64,000 nt of DNA from Allium sativum (lineage: Eukaryota; Streptophyta; Magnoliopsida; Asparagales; Amaryllidaceae), in contig CM060915.1 in the NCBI GenBank assembly GCA_030737875.1, forward strand, positions 903,642,177 through 903,706,176, read 5' to 3'. Made by a program: the position numbers and the translations under genes. The notes under the pieces are model-generated. The model was not told the origin of the DNA. It ran no database searches and was given only the letters and a program-made list of their open reading frames with translations. Positions 1 to 10,539 of the stretch are shown here, in pieces (within the stretch, counting starts at the first letter, position 1; the number at the start of each line of letters is the position of its first letter).

Positions 1-93
1 TTTAGTATGATGTATGTTATGTTTACATGATGCTAAATATGCAAGTTGTGGGCTATGTGATCATATACATGTTATGCAAGTTCATGATGATAT

Positions 94-278
94 GCTATGC
101 AAGTTACATGTATGTTAATATGCAAGATATGCTATGCAAGTTACATGTATGTTAATATGCAAGATATGCTATGCAAGTTACATGTATGTTAATATGCAAG
201 ATATGCTATGCAAGTTACATGTATGTTAATATGCAAGATATGCTATGCGAGTTACATGTTTGTTAATATGCAAGTTCA
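94..278. repeat. 37-bp minisatellite in E1 LTR
   Basis: Five near-identical 37-bp units start at 94, 131, 168, 205 and 242. Each contains GCTATGCAAGTTACATG and ATGTTAATATGCAAG. The surrounding 1-600 is a degenerate field of the same ATGCAAG(TT) word at irregular spacing, so the clean array looks like a recent expansion inside an older repeat. The reading frame across 392-631 is only a translation of this repeat. Confidence 0.85.
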
Positions 279-928
279 TGATGACACATTATGCAAGTTT
301 ATGAGTTAATATGCAAGTATGTGAATGCTTATGCAAGAATATGAATGCTTATGCAAGTTATGTGTATGCTTAAATGCATGTTTAACATATTATGCAAGTT
401 GTGAGAATGCTTATATGCAAATTTAACATGTTATGCAAGTCATGTGAATGCTTATATGCAAGTTCAACATGTTATGCAAGATATGTGTATGATAATATGC
501 AAGTTCATATGCAATATGTTATGCAAGTCATGTGTGATAATATGCAAGTTTGGGTTAAATGTAGTTGGGTTAATATATGCTCATATATGCAAGTTGACAT
601 CCTCTTAACCCATGACAAAGTTATATGCTAATATTTGGTTAAACCCATGATATTTGTGATGGATCTTCCCCTTTATTATGCCATGAAGTGAGAACGATTT
701 ACGTGGGGAACGATGGGGTTGGAAAATATGATAATAAATGTATGATTGGGTATGATTAAGCATACCATAAAAATAAATTACCATAAGTGGGAATTTACCT
801 ATTGAGTTAGGTCTACCCCATGGGAATTTACCTATTGAGTTAGGTCTACCCATGTTATGGAAAACTTGATATTAATTAGGGATAATTAATATGGGGGTGA
901 TTAATTAGGTGTAATTAATCGACTAAGA

Positions 929-1545
929 CACGAGGTTGGACTCATTTGTAGTGTAAAACTGCCCGGACCCGACCGGCTTAACCAGTTGCTACAAATGTCA
1001 GCCCAATGTGAGAGGTCTTAGCCATAAATTAAATACGTGATTAAAGTAAAGACACGAGGTTAGGCTCTGTTATGACGTAAGACTGCCCGGACTCTACCGG
1101 CTTAACCAGGCGGTCATAACAATCAGTCTAATGTGGGAGGTCTTTATGGGAGATCACGGTCTTAATTAATTAAGAAACACTTAACCATATTAGCATGTAG
1201 TGGGACATGAGGGGTTAAGTGGGTGCCTTGGGTGGCATGTGGAATCTAGTGGGTTGCCTTGGGGGGCAATAGAAAAATACGATTAGAATACTTAACCAAA
1301 GTGGAACATGTAATTAAACATGATTAAAGGGTTAAGTAAGTGCCATGGGTGGCATGTGAAAATACGATTAGAATACTTAACCAAAGTAGGACATGTAAGT
1401 AGACATGATTAAAGGGTTAAGTAAGTGCCATGGGTGGCATGTAGAAATCTAGTGGGTGCCTTAAGGGGCAATTGAAATATGATTAGATGACTTAACCAAA
1501 ACTTAACATGTAAGTGGGCATGATTATAAAGAGGGGTTAAGTGGG
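929..1545. repeat. Paired GAGGTT blocks and TTAAG/CTTAACC inverted repeats in E1
   Basis: Two diverged copies (about 932-1016 and 1053-1142) of a block run from GAGGTT, through AACTGCCCGG or GACTGCCCGG, to ATGTGGGAGG or ATGTGAGAGG. Then come repeated units in which GGGTTAAG alternates with ACTTAACC. One unit of about 85 bp is tandem, with CTTAACCAAAGT starting at 1291 and 1376. The same two repeat types occur in the same order in both LTRs of E2, so they belong to the LTR and are not random. Confidence 0.75.
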
Positions 1546-2978
1546 ATGCACTAGATAAAATTGCAAGCTTAGGTGGTAGCTTGTGGGGGCCCATTTCAAC
1601 CAATATCCCAAACGTATCTTTGTGGGCTCGACTCAAGTCGAGTGATGGGACACGCATATTGGGCTTGACTATAAGAGGCCAAACCGGGTTAACGGTGGCA
1701 ACGCGGGACCAACGGGTTTCATATGCGTGTGTGGACCCGGGCTGGTTGGTAAGTCGTTGTTGCATCGTGTAGATATAAAGCCGTGCACCGTTGATATTAT
1801 CAGGTGGCCACGTTGGGGAATGATACACCCCAATCGTGGGACCAGCACGGGTATCTACAGTAGGGAGCCGATCTCTGGGGAGTAGTGGGTACACCTATGT
1901 AGTCAGATAGGGGTACACGAAACTACTAAATTACTAAGTACACTTAGTGGGATCAACCTTTAAGTAGGAATGACTGGTGTGGTGCAGTGTAGGAATTATC
2001 CTTGGGTGGATAGGTCTGGGGCGGTATAATCTAGTAATTATCCTTGGGTGGATAAATGCGTCTTTACGGTTATCTTAGTTTATCCTAAGTTTGCCAAGCT
2101 GCTTAGTGTAGCCATTCATCCCCAGGCGTTACCGTATATCAACTTATGTCTTCTCTGGTTACTTTAATGATTGTATTGTTAAAGTTATAGGACTCACTCA
2201 GACTTATGTCTGACCTTGTTGTTTTTATCTTTTCCCCCCAACCCCAGGTTATCAGAGTGGGCCTAGTGCTAGTGGGCCTTGATCGGATTGCTGTATCTAT
2301 CCTTTGGAGCTTGGACCGTTGAAGTAAAGCTCAGTTCATCTTTCCTTTTATGGCTATTGTTTACTTAGTGGGATTATGTACTTATTTTTATCAAGATGGA
2401 TATTTTGTACTTGACTCTTGTATGATTTTGTGATGTAACCAAACATGTTTTACTTTCCGCTGCATTGAAATGATGATTTAAATTTTCAAGTATTACTTAT
2501 TTCTGTCTTGTTGTAATTTTTCTGTTCTATATTCACTTAAAATACTCCACCAATGTTATGGCATTCCCTTAGTGAGTGTCCGTAGCGGGTGTAGGGTGTT
2601 ACAGATCCCAGAATTCAAGACCCTTCTGTAATTTGTAAGTTCACGTTACTTTTAGAAATAAAAGTTAATTGTGATTCTGGCATTGTAATAAATCTGGATC
2701 TGAGATTATGCCTGTCTTTCTATATTCTTTGGATCTATCTCATTAATAATATTATTTCCATTCTTTGTCTCTTCTTTCCTTCTTCCCTTTTTGTTTTATA
2801 GCCAGCCTACTGCTAGCCTGAGCTAGATCTCATAAGAGATGAACGTACGTTGGAAATAAAATAGGGCATAAATTATGATTTGGACATGACCAGCGCTAAA
2901 ATTTGGGAAAAGTATTAAATTGTTATAATTGGGCATAATTGAGTTCTAACTGATTTGAGGACATAACACATTGAAAAT

Positions 2979-3118
2979 ATAAAGTATTGGACATATGAAT
3001 CGAGATTTGAAGCATAAAGTATTGGACAAATGACTTGAGATTTGGGGCATAAAGTATTGGACATATGACTTGAGATTTAAACCATAAAGTATTGGATATA
3101 TGACTTGGGATTTGGGGC
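2979..3118. repeat. 35-bp tandem repeat, E2 5' LTR
   Basis: Four 35-bp units start at 2979, 3014, 3049 and 3084, each beginning ATAAAGTATTGGA and containing ATGACTTGAGATTT or a close variant. A fifth decayed unit follows. Four units are present at the matching place of the 3' LTR, so the array predates insertion. Confidence 0.9.
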
Positions 3119-3176
3119 GTAAATTGAACTGTAAATATAAGGCATAGTACATGTTGTGGTCTAAGATCTAAAGTTG

Positions 3177-3180
<4 letters not shown>

Positions 3181-3208
<28 letters not shown>
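3181..3208. repeat. (AT)n microsatellite
   Basis: A run of 14 AT units follows the 35-bp repeats. The 3' LTR has only a short interrupted version near 9705-9712, so this run expanded or shrank after insertion. Confidence 0.9.
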
Positions 3209-3211
<3 letters not shown>

Positions 3212-4029
3212 AGTTTATGATTTGAAAGAAGAAGAAGATTAGGGCGTATAGTGATGTATGGCTTAGGCATGAAAACAAGACTTGCCTTTGTTTTATAAGT
3301 CAGTTACTTTTTAGAATTGAATACCTAAATCAAATTGTGACATGTAATAAAATGGATATGAGAATATGCCTGACGTAAGCTATCCTTTCATTGAAAATCT
3401 GTGCTTGAGTATATATATCTCTTGGGAATCATTTTTGACTATGAAACTGGTCCAATCATATATATCCTTGTTGTATATCGAAATTATAATCTTTTTAAAT
3501 TCATGATATAATTCTTATCATATCTATAAGCCTGCGATGTATTCCTTGCAAAACTTGTCTTTTTAGTACATCAAGTTTATTGGACTAGTAGTTCTTATCA
3601 TTATGTTAATATGCCTATTCTTACGATGTTCCATCTTGCTTCTCCCCTTATATTATGAATCTTAAGTTGAATCTCGGAGTATGTACGTTATGAATGTGGG
3701 GGAAATTGGGTATAACGTGAAATTGACATTGTTTGTCATAATTTGGAACATGTAACATGACATAACAATTAAGATGCAATTTGACATGAATTATGGAATA
3801 TGTAATTAGACATATTGAACCTCGAATTGGCATGAACGACAAAGTATGAAATTGGCATATAAATCAAGTTTTGTGGAAAATTGCTATTGTTGCGAGTTTG
3901 GGGTAACTTAAGCATTAAATCTAGATTGGGCATAAAATGCAACATGAATAGTTTTGGTGAATTTGGTAATTAGAATGTAAAATATAGATTTTGGTATATA
4001 AGATAAATGTGTAGATTAAAGATGAACAT

Positions 4030-5040
4030 GCCTAACCCGAGGTTAGATTGAGTTGTGGTGTAAAACTGGCCGGAACCACCCGACACATCCAACAACACCT
4101 ATCTAATGTGAGAGGTTAGTGCATCATGCCCAAGAAAAACCCGAGGTTAGATTGAGTTGTAGTGTAAAACTGCCCGAAACCACCCGGCACATCCAGTAAC
4201 CGCAACAACACATATCTAATGTGAGAGGTTGGTGCATTAATAAATCAATTAATGCTAATGAACAAGATGAATGAGTAGGGTTAAGTTCATAGGAACACTT
4301 AACCAATATAACATGAATGACTAGGGTTAAGTAATGAGAAACACTTAACCAACATGACAAGATGGATGACTAGGGTTAAGTTAATAGGAAACACTTAACT
4401 AGTATAGCATGATAAATGGAAAGGGATAAGTTAACACTTAACCAATATAACTTGATTTGTGGTAGGGTTAAGTTAATAGGAAACACTTAACCAGTATAGC
4501 ATGATAAATGGAAAGGGTTAAGTTAACACTTAACCAATATGACTTGATTTGTGGTAAGGTTAAGTTAAATCAAGAGGGCAACACTTAACCAATATAACTT
4601 GATTTGTGATAGGGTTAAGTTGACACAAGAAGGCAACACTTAACCAAAGTAACATGACAAGTAGGTGGGTTAAGTTAACTTGAATTGATTGACGACACTT
4701 AACCAATACAACATGATGAACACGTGGGTTAAGTTAACATGAAAACACTTAACCAATATAACTTGATGAACGAACGGGGTTAAGTTAATAAGAAACACTT
4801 AACCAACATGACACGATGATTGGGTGGGATAAGTTAACATGAATGGACAACACTTAACCAATATGACATAATGTGCGGGAGGGGTTAAGTACATATCGGG
4901 TTGGTGGGTAATATTAGGAAATATAGGCCCACAAACTTAACCATTAAATAAACATGTTTGAATCAGAGGGAGGGTTAAGTACATATCGGTTTGGTGGGTA
5001 ATATTAATAAATATAGGCCCACAAACTTAACCAATAGGAA
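4030..5040. repeat. Hairpin-forming GGTTAAGT/ACTTAACC array, E2 5' LTR
   Basis: Two copies of a roughly 100-bp block (GAGGTTAGATTGAGTTG ... ATCTAATGTGAGAGG) at about 4037 and 4140 are followed by about 14 units. In each unit GGGTTAAGT(T) and CACTTAACC lie a few dozen bases apart and are reverse complements over 8 bases. Spacers vary (AATATAAC, AACATGAC, AGTATAGC). The last two units are longer and share ACATATCGG and TTGGTGGGTAATATTA. The whole array is repeated in the 3' LTR at 10540-11560. Confidence 0.85.
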
Positions 5041-6194
5041 AACCTAGTAACGGGGACCCATTTAAGCAGTAACCCACATAGATGTATCACGGTACCCTGA
5101 ACTAGGCAGGGTGGGGAACGATTACTGGGCTGATTGGAAGCGGTCAAAGCAGCAACAGGGGGTACATCAATGTAGGTTCCGATGGTTTACGGGCATGCAC
5201 GTACTCCGGAGTGGGAAAAAGCAGGCATTGGGTACAAGTAGTTATACACTATGCATCTTGAATTGTGTTGGGTCGCTATCATAAGGATTTATAAACCTTA
5301 TGGTGGGACCAACACATGATATCTACACATAAGAGAGGGCCGATTGACACAGACACTTGGAACATGAATACAAGTAAGGGAGCCGATCGATAGGGTAATA
5401 AGGGTACATCTAACATGTTCATGGCAATTAGGCTGATTGAGGTGGAATCCTCACGATAGATGTACACTTGAGGGCTACCACCATTTGCGGGAATTAGGAT
5501 CACATTGTAATATTATCATTTTATACAGATTACTAGTTGGGATACTAGTTATGTGGTGCAGAGATAGAAATAGAAATCAGAATAACAAAGTAGTAGCGAA
5601 GCAGAGAAAGAGTAGAAGCACATTCAATTTATCTTTCCTTATCATACCTTATGCTTATCCTATGTCATCTTGTTATCCTTGTTATCACGGTATTGTCTTA
5701 TATTCAGTTTATTCATGTCATGATGCTTTTGCCTGTTTATATGCTGAAAGTCACTGGACTTACCAAACTTATGTCTGACCTAGTTTTGTTTCGCCTCTTT
5801 TCTTCCTTTCCCCCCCAGGTTCACAGGGAGGAAATGTTACCACTTAGCTTAGCTTTCTTTCCAAACTCGAAGATAGTCGATGTATTACTTTGGACTCTCT
5901 CTCCCACTGCTATGGCTGGTTCATGCTTTATTGGGGAATATCATTGTTGTTTTTATGCTTCTTTTATATTTGAAAGTTTTTAGATCAAGACAGAAGTTCT
6001 GTGTATTACTTTTAAGTATGATTGAGGCAACCGTTGTAAAAGCCAGACTGAACCATATTGTTTATAAAATGACTTTATTTTCCGCTGCTTTATTTGTCTG
6101 TCTTGTAATTTATCTGCACCTTTTACCTAAAATGCTCCACCAAATTAAGGCATTCCCTTTGTGAGTGACATTAACGGAGGTGGGGTGTTTCACT

Positions 6195-6206
6195 TGGTAT
6201 CAGAGT
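6195..6206 (+). promoter_or_regulatory. E2 primer-binding site
   Basis: TGGTATCAGAGT lies two bases after the 5' LTR end. It matches the initiator tRNA-Met PBS TGGTATCAGAGC at 11 of 12 bases, and would prime minus-strand DNA synthesis during reverse transcription. Confidence 0.9.
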
Positions 6207-6870
6207 CGAAGGTTGCCGGATCAGATAAAAGATTAGAAAAATTATTTTCAAAACGATTTTTAAAGAAGCATTTTCAAAAGAAAAGTTTTGTTTTAAAGGC
6301 ATATTCCCCAAAGCCATAAGCACTATCTTTTGATTCTCTTTTTGAATCATTGTTTCCTTCTTTCCTGAGTCTCCGGGGCTCCTGGCTTTCTGGGAGGTAA
6401 CCTCATCGCGGCATGGTTCCGTAGGCTTGATGGTGCTATGACACCTGTCAAAGGGCGAAGAATTTCCCAACTTCTATCTGTTGCCGCAGTAATTTCACCT
6501 ATGGCTAATTTTCTTTTGAGCTTTGTAGAATTTTCCTTGCAATGGAGGCAGCTTTCAAGAGACCTGTCAACAAGTTACATAAGGATGGCAAAGATGAGAA
6601 TGAGGGAGTTTGGCTAAGGAACACAACCCAAGGATGAAGAACTCATGGATATAGACTTGGTTCACAAAGGAGGGGAGGAAAGAATAGTAAAACCTAAGAC
6701 AAGAGAAAGTATCTTTATTATGGTATAACGGGTCGTATAATTAAGGACAAGGTAAGAACAAAGGACATGATTTTCAGAATGGCAAATACTTGCTCTCACC
6801 GCCAGCATACCTAGGAGGGAGGTAGTAAGGTTTCTAATGAAGGAGTTTAGTTTTTCCTCTTTGATCATCC
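6207..6870 (+). other. E2 leader, gag missing
   Basis: This stretch runs between the PBS and the first pol remnant. Its first part resembles the E6 leader (ATTTTCAAAA..., then CATATTCCCC and a downstream CTCTTT run). No Retrotrans_gag core and no CCHC zinc knuckle can be read in any frame. A short opening at 6541 (MEAAFKRPVNK) ends after about 30 codons. I infer that gag was deleted. Confidence 0.6.
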
Positions 6871-7850
6871 TATTAGTACTCTTTTTGATGTTAGCGCTTC
6901 ACATTCGTTTATATCTGCTTCCATATTTGAGTCTCTGCACCCTATTACTTGTATAGTAGAATATCCCATTATTGTCTCAAATCCAATTTGTGGTTCGGCT
7001 CGTTTATCTTTGGTTTGTAAGGATTTGAGATACTTATGTTTTTGGTTTCATGGGCTATGGGTTGATTCTAGGCATGGATTGGTTAGCTAGTAATTGTGAA
7101 AGGAGGGTAGTTAGACTTTGGACTTGCCTCGGGAATACCCTCGAAATTTCGTGCGATCCTAAGGGATCAATTTGTCTTAGCTACCTAGAATCACTTTATG
7201 TATTTATAGACAATTTTCAATCCGTTGGAGTTGTCCATGAGTACGCAGATGTTTTTAATTAAGGTTAGGGGTTTGTCCCCTAAAACGTGAAGTGGACTCC
7301 CACATATATCTAGATGACAATGCAAAGCCAGTTATGCGATCAACGCTAGTTCTGGAGCAAGATTGGCGAGGATAGCTAGAGTCAGTTAAGTGCTCAATTG
7401 TTTGGTTGTTTTGCTAGTATCATCTCACATAAATCATCCAAATTCGGAGGAGGTATTCCTTGGGTGCTTGTCTGATATTGATTTAGGCCTTTGGGGCTTG
7501 TACTTGAGGGATGTCAAGTTCGACTAGGATGGTTTGTGTGAGAGATATCGACCCTTGGATTTGTGACATGATGGATAAGCTAAATAGAAGAGAGACCTCT
7601 AATCATCTTAGTATATACACTTGGTATCATGGTTAATATCTGTTTAGCTTGGAAAGATAGTTCGACTACATTGGATACTCTCTAGCATAGTAAGTGATCG
7701 AGGTCCTATCTTTACTAGTGGGTTTTGGAAATGGAGGTCAAGAAGCTTCGCAATTGTGAAGTTAAATTAGTTAAGGTACAGTGGAGTGAAGCTCAAGAAG
7801 ATGCGACTTAGAAGACTGAAGATTAGACACGCGCGTCATACCCTTTTTGA
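6871..7850 (+). pseudogene. E2 gag-pol remnant: protease, integrase and chromodomain scraps
   Basis: Pieces match the homologous E6 pol in order but with large gaps. Around 6873-7260 is an aspartic protease relic: a decayed active site (FDVSASHSFIS, where DTGASHSFI is usual) and, after a frameshift, GYGLILGMDWLAS near 7052. Reverse transcriptase and RNase H are essentially absent. Near 7687 an integrase core fragment reads SDRGPIFTSGFW. Near 7755-7850 a chromodomain-like tail matches E6 (EVKLVKVQWSEAQEDAT). Stops occur throughout. What remains could only be mobilised by proteins supplied in trans. A segment at about 7330-7545 instead resembles part of the E8 LTR (61250-61450). Confidence 0.75.
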
Positions 7851-7967
7851 AGGTATATCCTTGATTCCTCTTTTTCTGTAAAGTTTATTTGCATGCTAGT
7901 CTTTATCTTTTAAGTATATCCTCTCGGTTCTATTCCCGATCCTTAGGTTGAAGCCAATGGATGTAAA

Positions 7968-8449
7968 CATGTGTGTGAGACATGTTATGTTTGGTGGATG
8001 CAAGTGATTGCAAGTCTTTGCTAGTGGTTGCTCGTGGATGCATATACACACATTAGGAACTAGATCGACTCAGTCACTTTCATATTGCATATGCATGAGT
8101 GAATTTATATATATATGGATTGAAACTTGATGTTTTATCATATGGATGTTGCATTTGTATGAATGACTATGCACTCATGTAGAGGTTATAAAGTACGATT
8201 AGGAATAATTGGATACATGATTGACTTATGGCACTAACATAATCCGCATTAAGGAGGTCAACTGGATCAGTAGACCGCCTGATTTTGCATTAGATAAGAG
8301 ACAAATACACACACTATGCATATGTTCATACGACATTAGAAACCTTTTAAGGACAATGGATTCTTGTGATTGAATGGTTGAGTAGTTGGATGTTAGATGT
8401 TAGGATATACGTTCTTCCCAACTTGAAGATTTCGGGGACGAAATCCTTT
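7968..8449 (+). other. E2 3' untranslated block shared with E6
   Basis: This non-coding block between pol and PPT is alignable with 52052-52538 of E6: GAGACATGTTATG / GAAACATGTTATG, GGTTGCTCGTGGATG, GCATTAAGGAGGTCAACTG, CGCCTGATTTT, and finally GGGACGAAATCCTTTAAG. It shows that E2 and E6 come from related lineages although their LTR bodies differ. Confidence 0.7.
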
Positions 8450-8462
8450 AAGGAGGGGAGAA
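8450..8462 (+). promoter_or_regulatory. E2 polypurine tract
   Basis: AAGGAGGGGAGAA lies directly before the 3' LTR start TGTAACACCCCG. It primes plus-strand DNA synthesis. The upstream GGGGACGAAATCCTTT is the usual chromovirus context. Confidence 0.85.
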
Positions 8463-8742
8463 TGTAACACCCCGTATTTTCTGTGAATATTAAAGTAACA
8501 AATTAAAGTATGCTTAATTTTTAAGAGAAGAATTAAGGGAAATGGGTTACGCCATCGCGTTCGTCTCGGAATTCTGCTTGAGATAGAGTCCGAGTTTGCG
8601 TAAATCAGACTCGTTATGAAGAAGTTATGGCACTTAGAAGTTTGAGGAATTTAAAATAAAAACCAGCCCGAATTCAAATTTAAAGTTTCGAAATTCAAAT
8701 CACACATCCGGGCTGGGCAGGAAATTTCCTGCCCAAGACCCA

Positions 8743-8817
8743 GGTCGACTAGCGGTTCGACCGGAGGGTCGACCTGGGTAGAACAGGTCGACCATGAGGT
8801 CAACCTGGGGGTCGACC
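8743..8817. promoter_or_regulatory. GTCGAC cluster in E2 U3
   Basis: Four copies of the palindrome GTCGAC lie at 8744, 8768, 8787 and 8811, mostly within GGTCGACC. They start about 280 bp from the LTR start and about 85-155 bp before the TATA-like box. The E6 LTRs have the same arrangement. A regulatory role is inferred. Confidence 0.5.
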
Positions 8818-8898
8818 TCCCCCCTTTTCTAGATCCGTGGACAGATTCGTTTTTCTGCATTTAGATGCCCGTTCTGATTAGATTCTTTGCTCCTAAGC

Positions 8899-8906
8899 TA
8901 TTTAAA
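8899..8906 (+). promoter_or_regulatory. TATA-like box of E2 3' LTR
   Basis: TATTTAAA occurs at the expected place downstream of the GTCGAC cluster and is followed by a pyrimidine- and C-rich stretch (CACCTCCAAACCTC). It is the equivalent of TATAAATA in E6. Confidence 0.5.
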
Positions 8907-9502
8907 CACCTCCAAACCTCACTTTCACTCCACATAACTTCATTACGCCTATACTCTACCCTAACTCATATCAAAATAAATCTAAGACGGGGTTATGCTG
9001 CTCAAGTCCTTCGTAGAAATCAAGTTTAGAATTATAGTAGAGATTAAAAAGCTAATTCAACGACTTCAACAACTATTTCTAAGAATCAAATCAAATAGTC
9101 CACTTCAAGGGAGAGCTATTCAGTTTCAGAATACATATCCTAGAATTCAAGACCCTTCTGTAATTTGTAAGTTCACGTTACTTTCAGAAATAAAAGTTAA
9201 TTGTGATTCTGACATTGTAATAAATCTGGATCTAAGATTATGCTTGTCTTTATATATCCTTTGGATCTATCTCATTGATAATATTATGTCCGTTCTTTGT
9301 CTCTTCTTCCCTTTTTGTTTCATATACAGGCTACTGCGAGCCTGAGCCCGATCTCATAAGAGATGAACGTACGTTGGAAATAAAATTGGGCATAAATTAT
9401 GATTTGGACATGACCGCGCTAAAATTTGGGAAAAGTATTAAATTGTGTATAATTGGGCATAATTGAGTTGTAACTGGTTTGAGGACATAGCACATTCAAA
9501 AC

Positions 9503-9642
9503 ATAAAGTATTGGACATATGACTCGAGATTTGAAGCATAAAGTACTGGACATATGACTTGAGATTTGGGGCATAAAGTATTGGAGATATGACTTGAGAT
9601 TTGAAGTATAAAGTATTGGACATATGACTTGGGATTTGGGGC
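9503..9642. repeat. 35-bp tandem repeat, E2 3' LTR
   Basis: Four units start at 9503, 9538, 9573 and 9608. They are the counterpart of 2979-3118, with point differences. Confidence 0.9.
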
Positions 9643-10539
9643 ATAAACTGAACTGTAGATATAAGGCATAATACACATTGTGGTCTAAGATCTAAAATTT
9701 GGACATATATATGTATGATAGTTTATGATTTGAAAAAAGAAGAAGATTAGGGTGTATAGTGATGTATGGCTTACGCATGAAAACAAGACTTGCCTTTGTT
9801 TTGTTAGTCAGTTACTTTTTAGATTTGAACACCTAAATCAAATTGTGACATGTAATTAAATGGATATAAGAATATGCCTGATGTAAGCTATCCTTTTATT
9901 GAAAATCTGTGCTTGAGTATATATATCTCTTGGGAATCATTTTTGACTATGAAACTGGTCCAATCATATCTATCCTTGTTGTATATCAGAATTGTAATCC
10001 TTTTTAAGTTCATGATATAATTCTTATCATATCTATATACCTGTGATGTATTCCTTGCAAAACTTGTCTTTTTAGTAAATCAAGTTTATTGGACCAGTAG
10101 TTCTTATCATCATATGACTATGTCTATTCTTACGACGTTCCATCTTGCTTCTCCCCTTATATTATGAATCTTGAGTTGAATCTCGGAATATGTACGTTAT
10201 GAATGCAGGGAAAATTGGGTATAACTTGAAACTGACATTATTTGGCATAATTTGGAACATGTAACATGGCATAACTATTAAGATGCAATTTGACATGAAT
10301 TATGGAATATGTAATTTGACATATTGAACCTAGAATTGGCATGAACGACAAAGTGTGAAATTGGCATATAAATCAAGTTTTGGGCAAAATTGTTATTGTT
10401 GTGAGTTTGGGGTAACTTGAGCATTAAATATAGATTGGGCGTAAAATGTAACATGACTAGTTTTGGTGAATTTGGTAATTAGCATGTAAAATCTAGATTT
10501 GGGTATATAGGGTAAATGTGTAGATTAAAGATGAACATG

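Larger units (their letters stand above)
1..2603 (+). mobile_element. E1: right-hand part of a giant Ty3/gypsy LTR
   Basis: This is the 3' portion of a plus-strand LTR that begins upstream of the window. It ends with GGGTGTTACA at 2594-2603, the usual TG...CA type of end. The last 700 bases carry the same ordered blocks as the ends of the E2 and E6 LTRs: a GGGAGCCGATC block near 1863, a 'cttatgtctgacc' block near 2203, a polypyrimidine run ending in CAG near 2247, 'tttccgctgc' near 2454 and 'attcccttagtgagtg' near 2564. It codes for nothing recognisable; the reading frames in it are short and not conserved in related LTRs. No primer-binding site follows the end, and the next base starts E2 LTR sequence at an internal point. 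I infer that E1 (solo LTR or full element) inserted into E2. Confidence 0.7.
2604..6192 (+). mobile_element. E2 5' LTR (visible part)
   Basis: It aligns end to end with 9137-12708 of the 3' LTR (3589 versus 3572 bp). It starts inside the LTR at the word ATCC(C/T)AGAATTCAAG and lacks what corresponds to 8463-9136. It ends GGGGTGTTTCA at 6192, two bases before the PBS. Reading frames here (for example 5437-5778) are not kept in the other copy, where the matching frame has a different length, so the LTR is non-coding. Confidence 0.85.

Noticed and set aside
392..631. 79-codon frame in the ATGCAAG repeat
   Set aside because: It is a translation of a minisatellite; composition is repetitive and no domain is seen.
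1409..1894. 161-codon minus-strand frame, the longest in the left region
   Set aside because: Lies wholly inside the E1 LTR over hairpin repeats; no known domain and no counterpart of similar length in E2.
2979..3118. Regular 35-bp repeats as a CRISPR array
   Set aside because: Units abut directly with no unique spacers, and they lie in a plant LTR.
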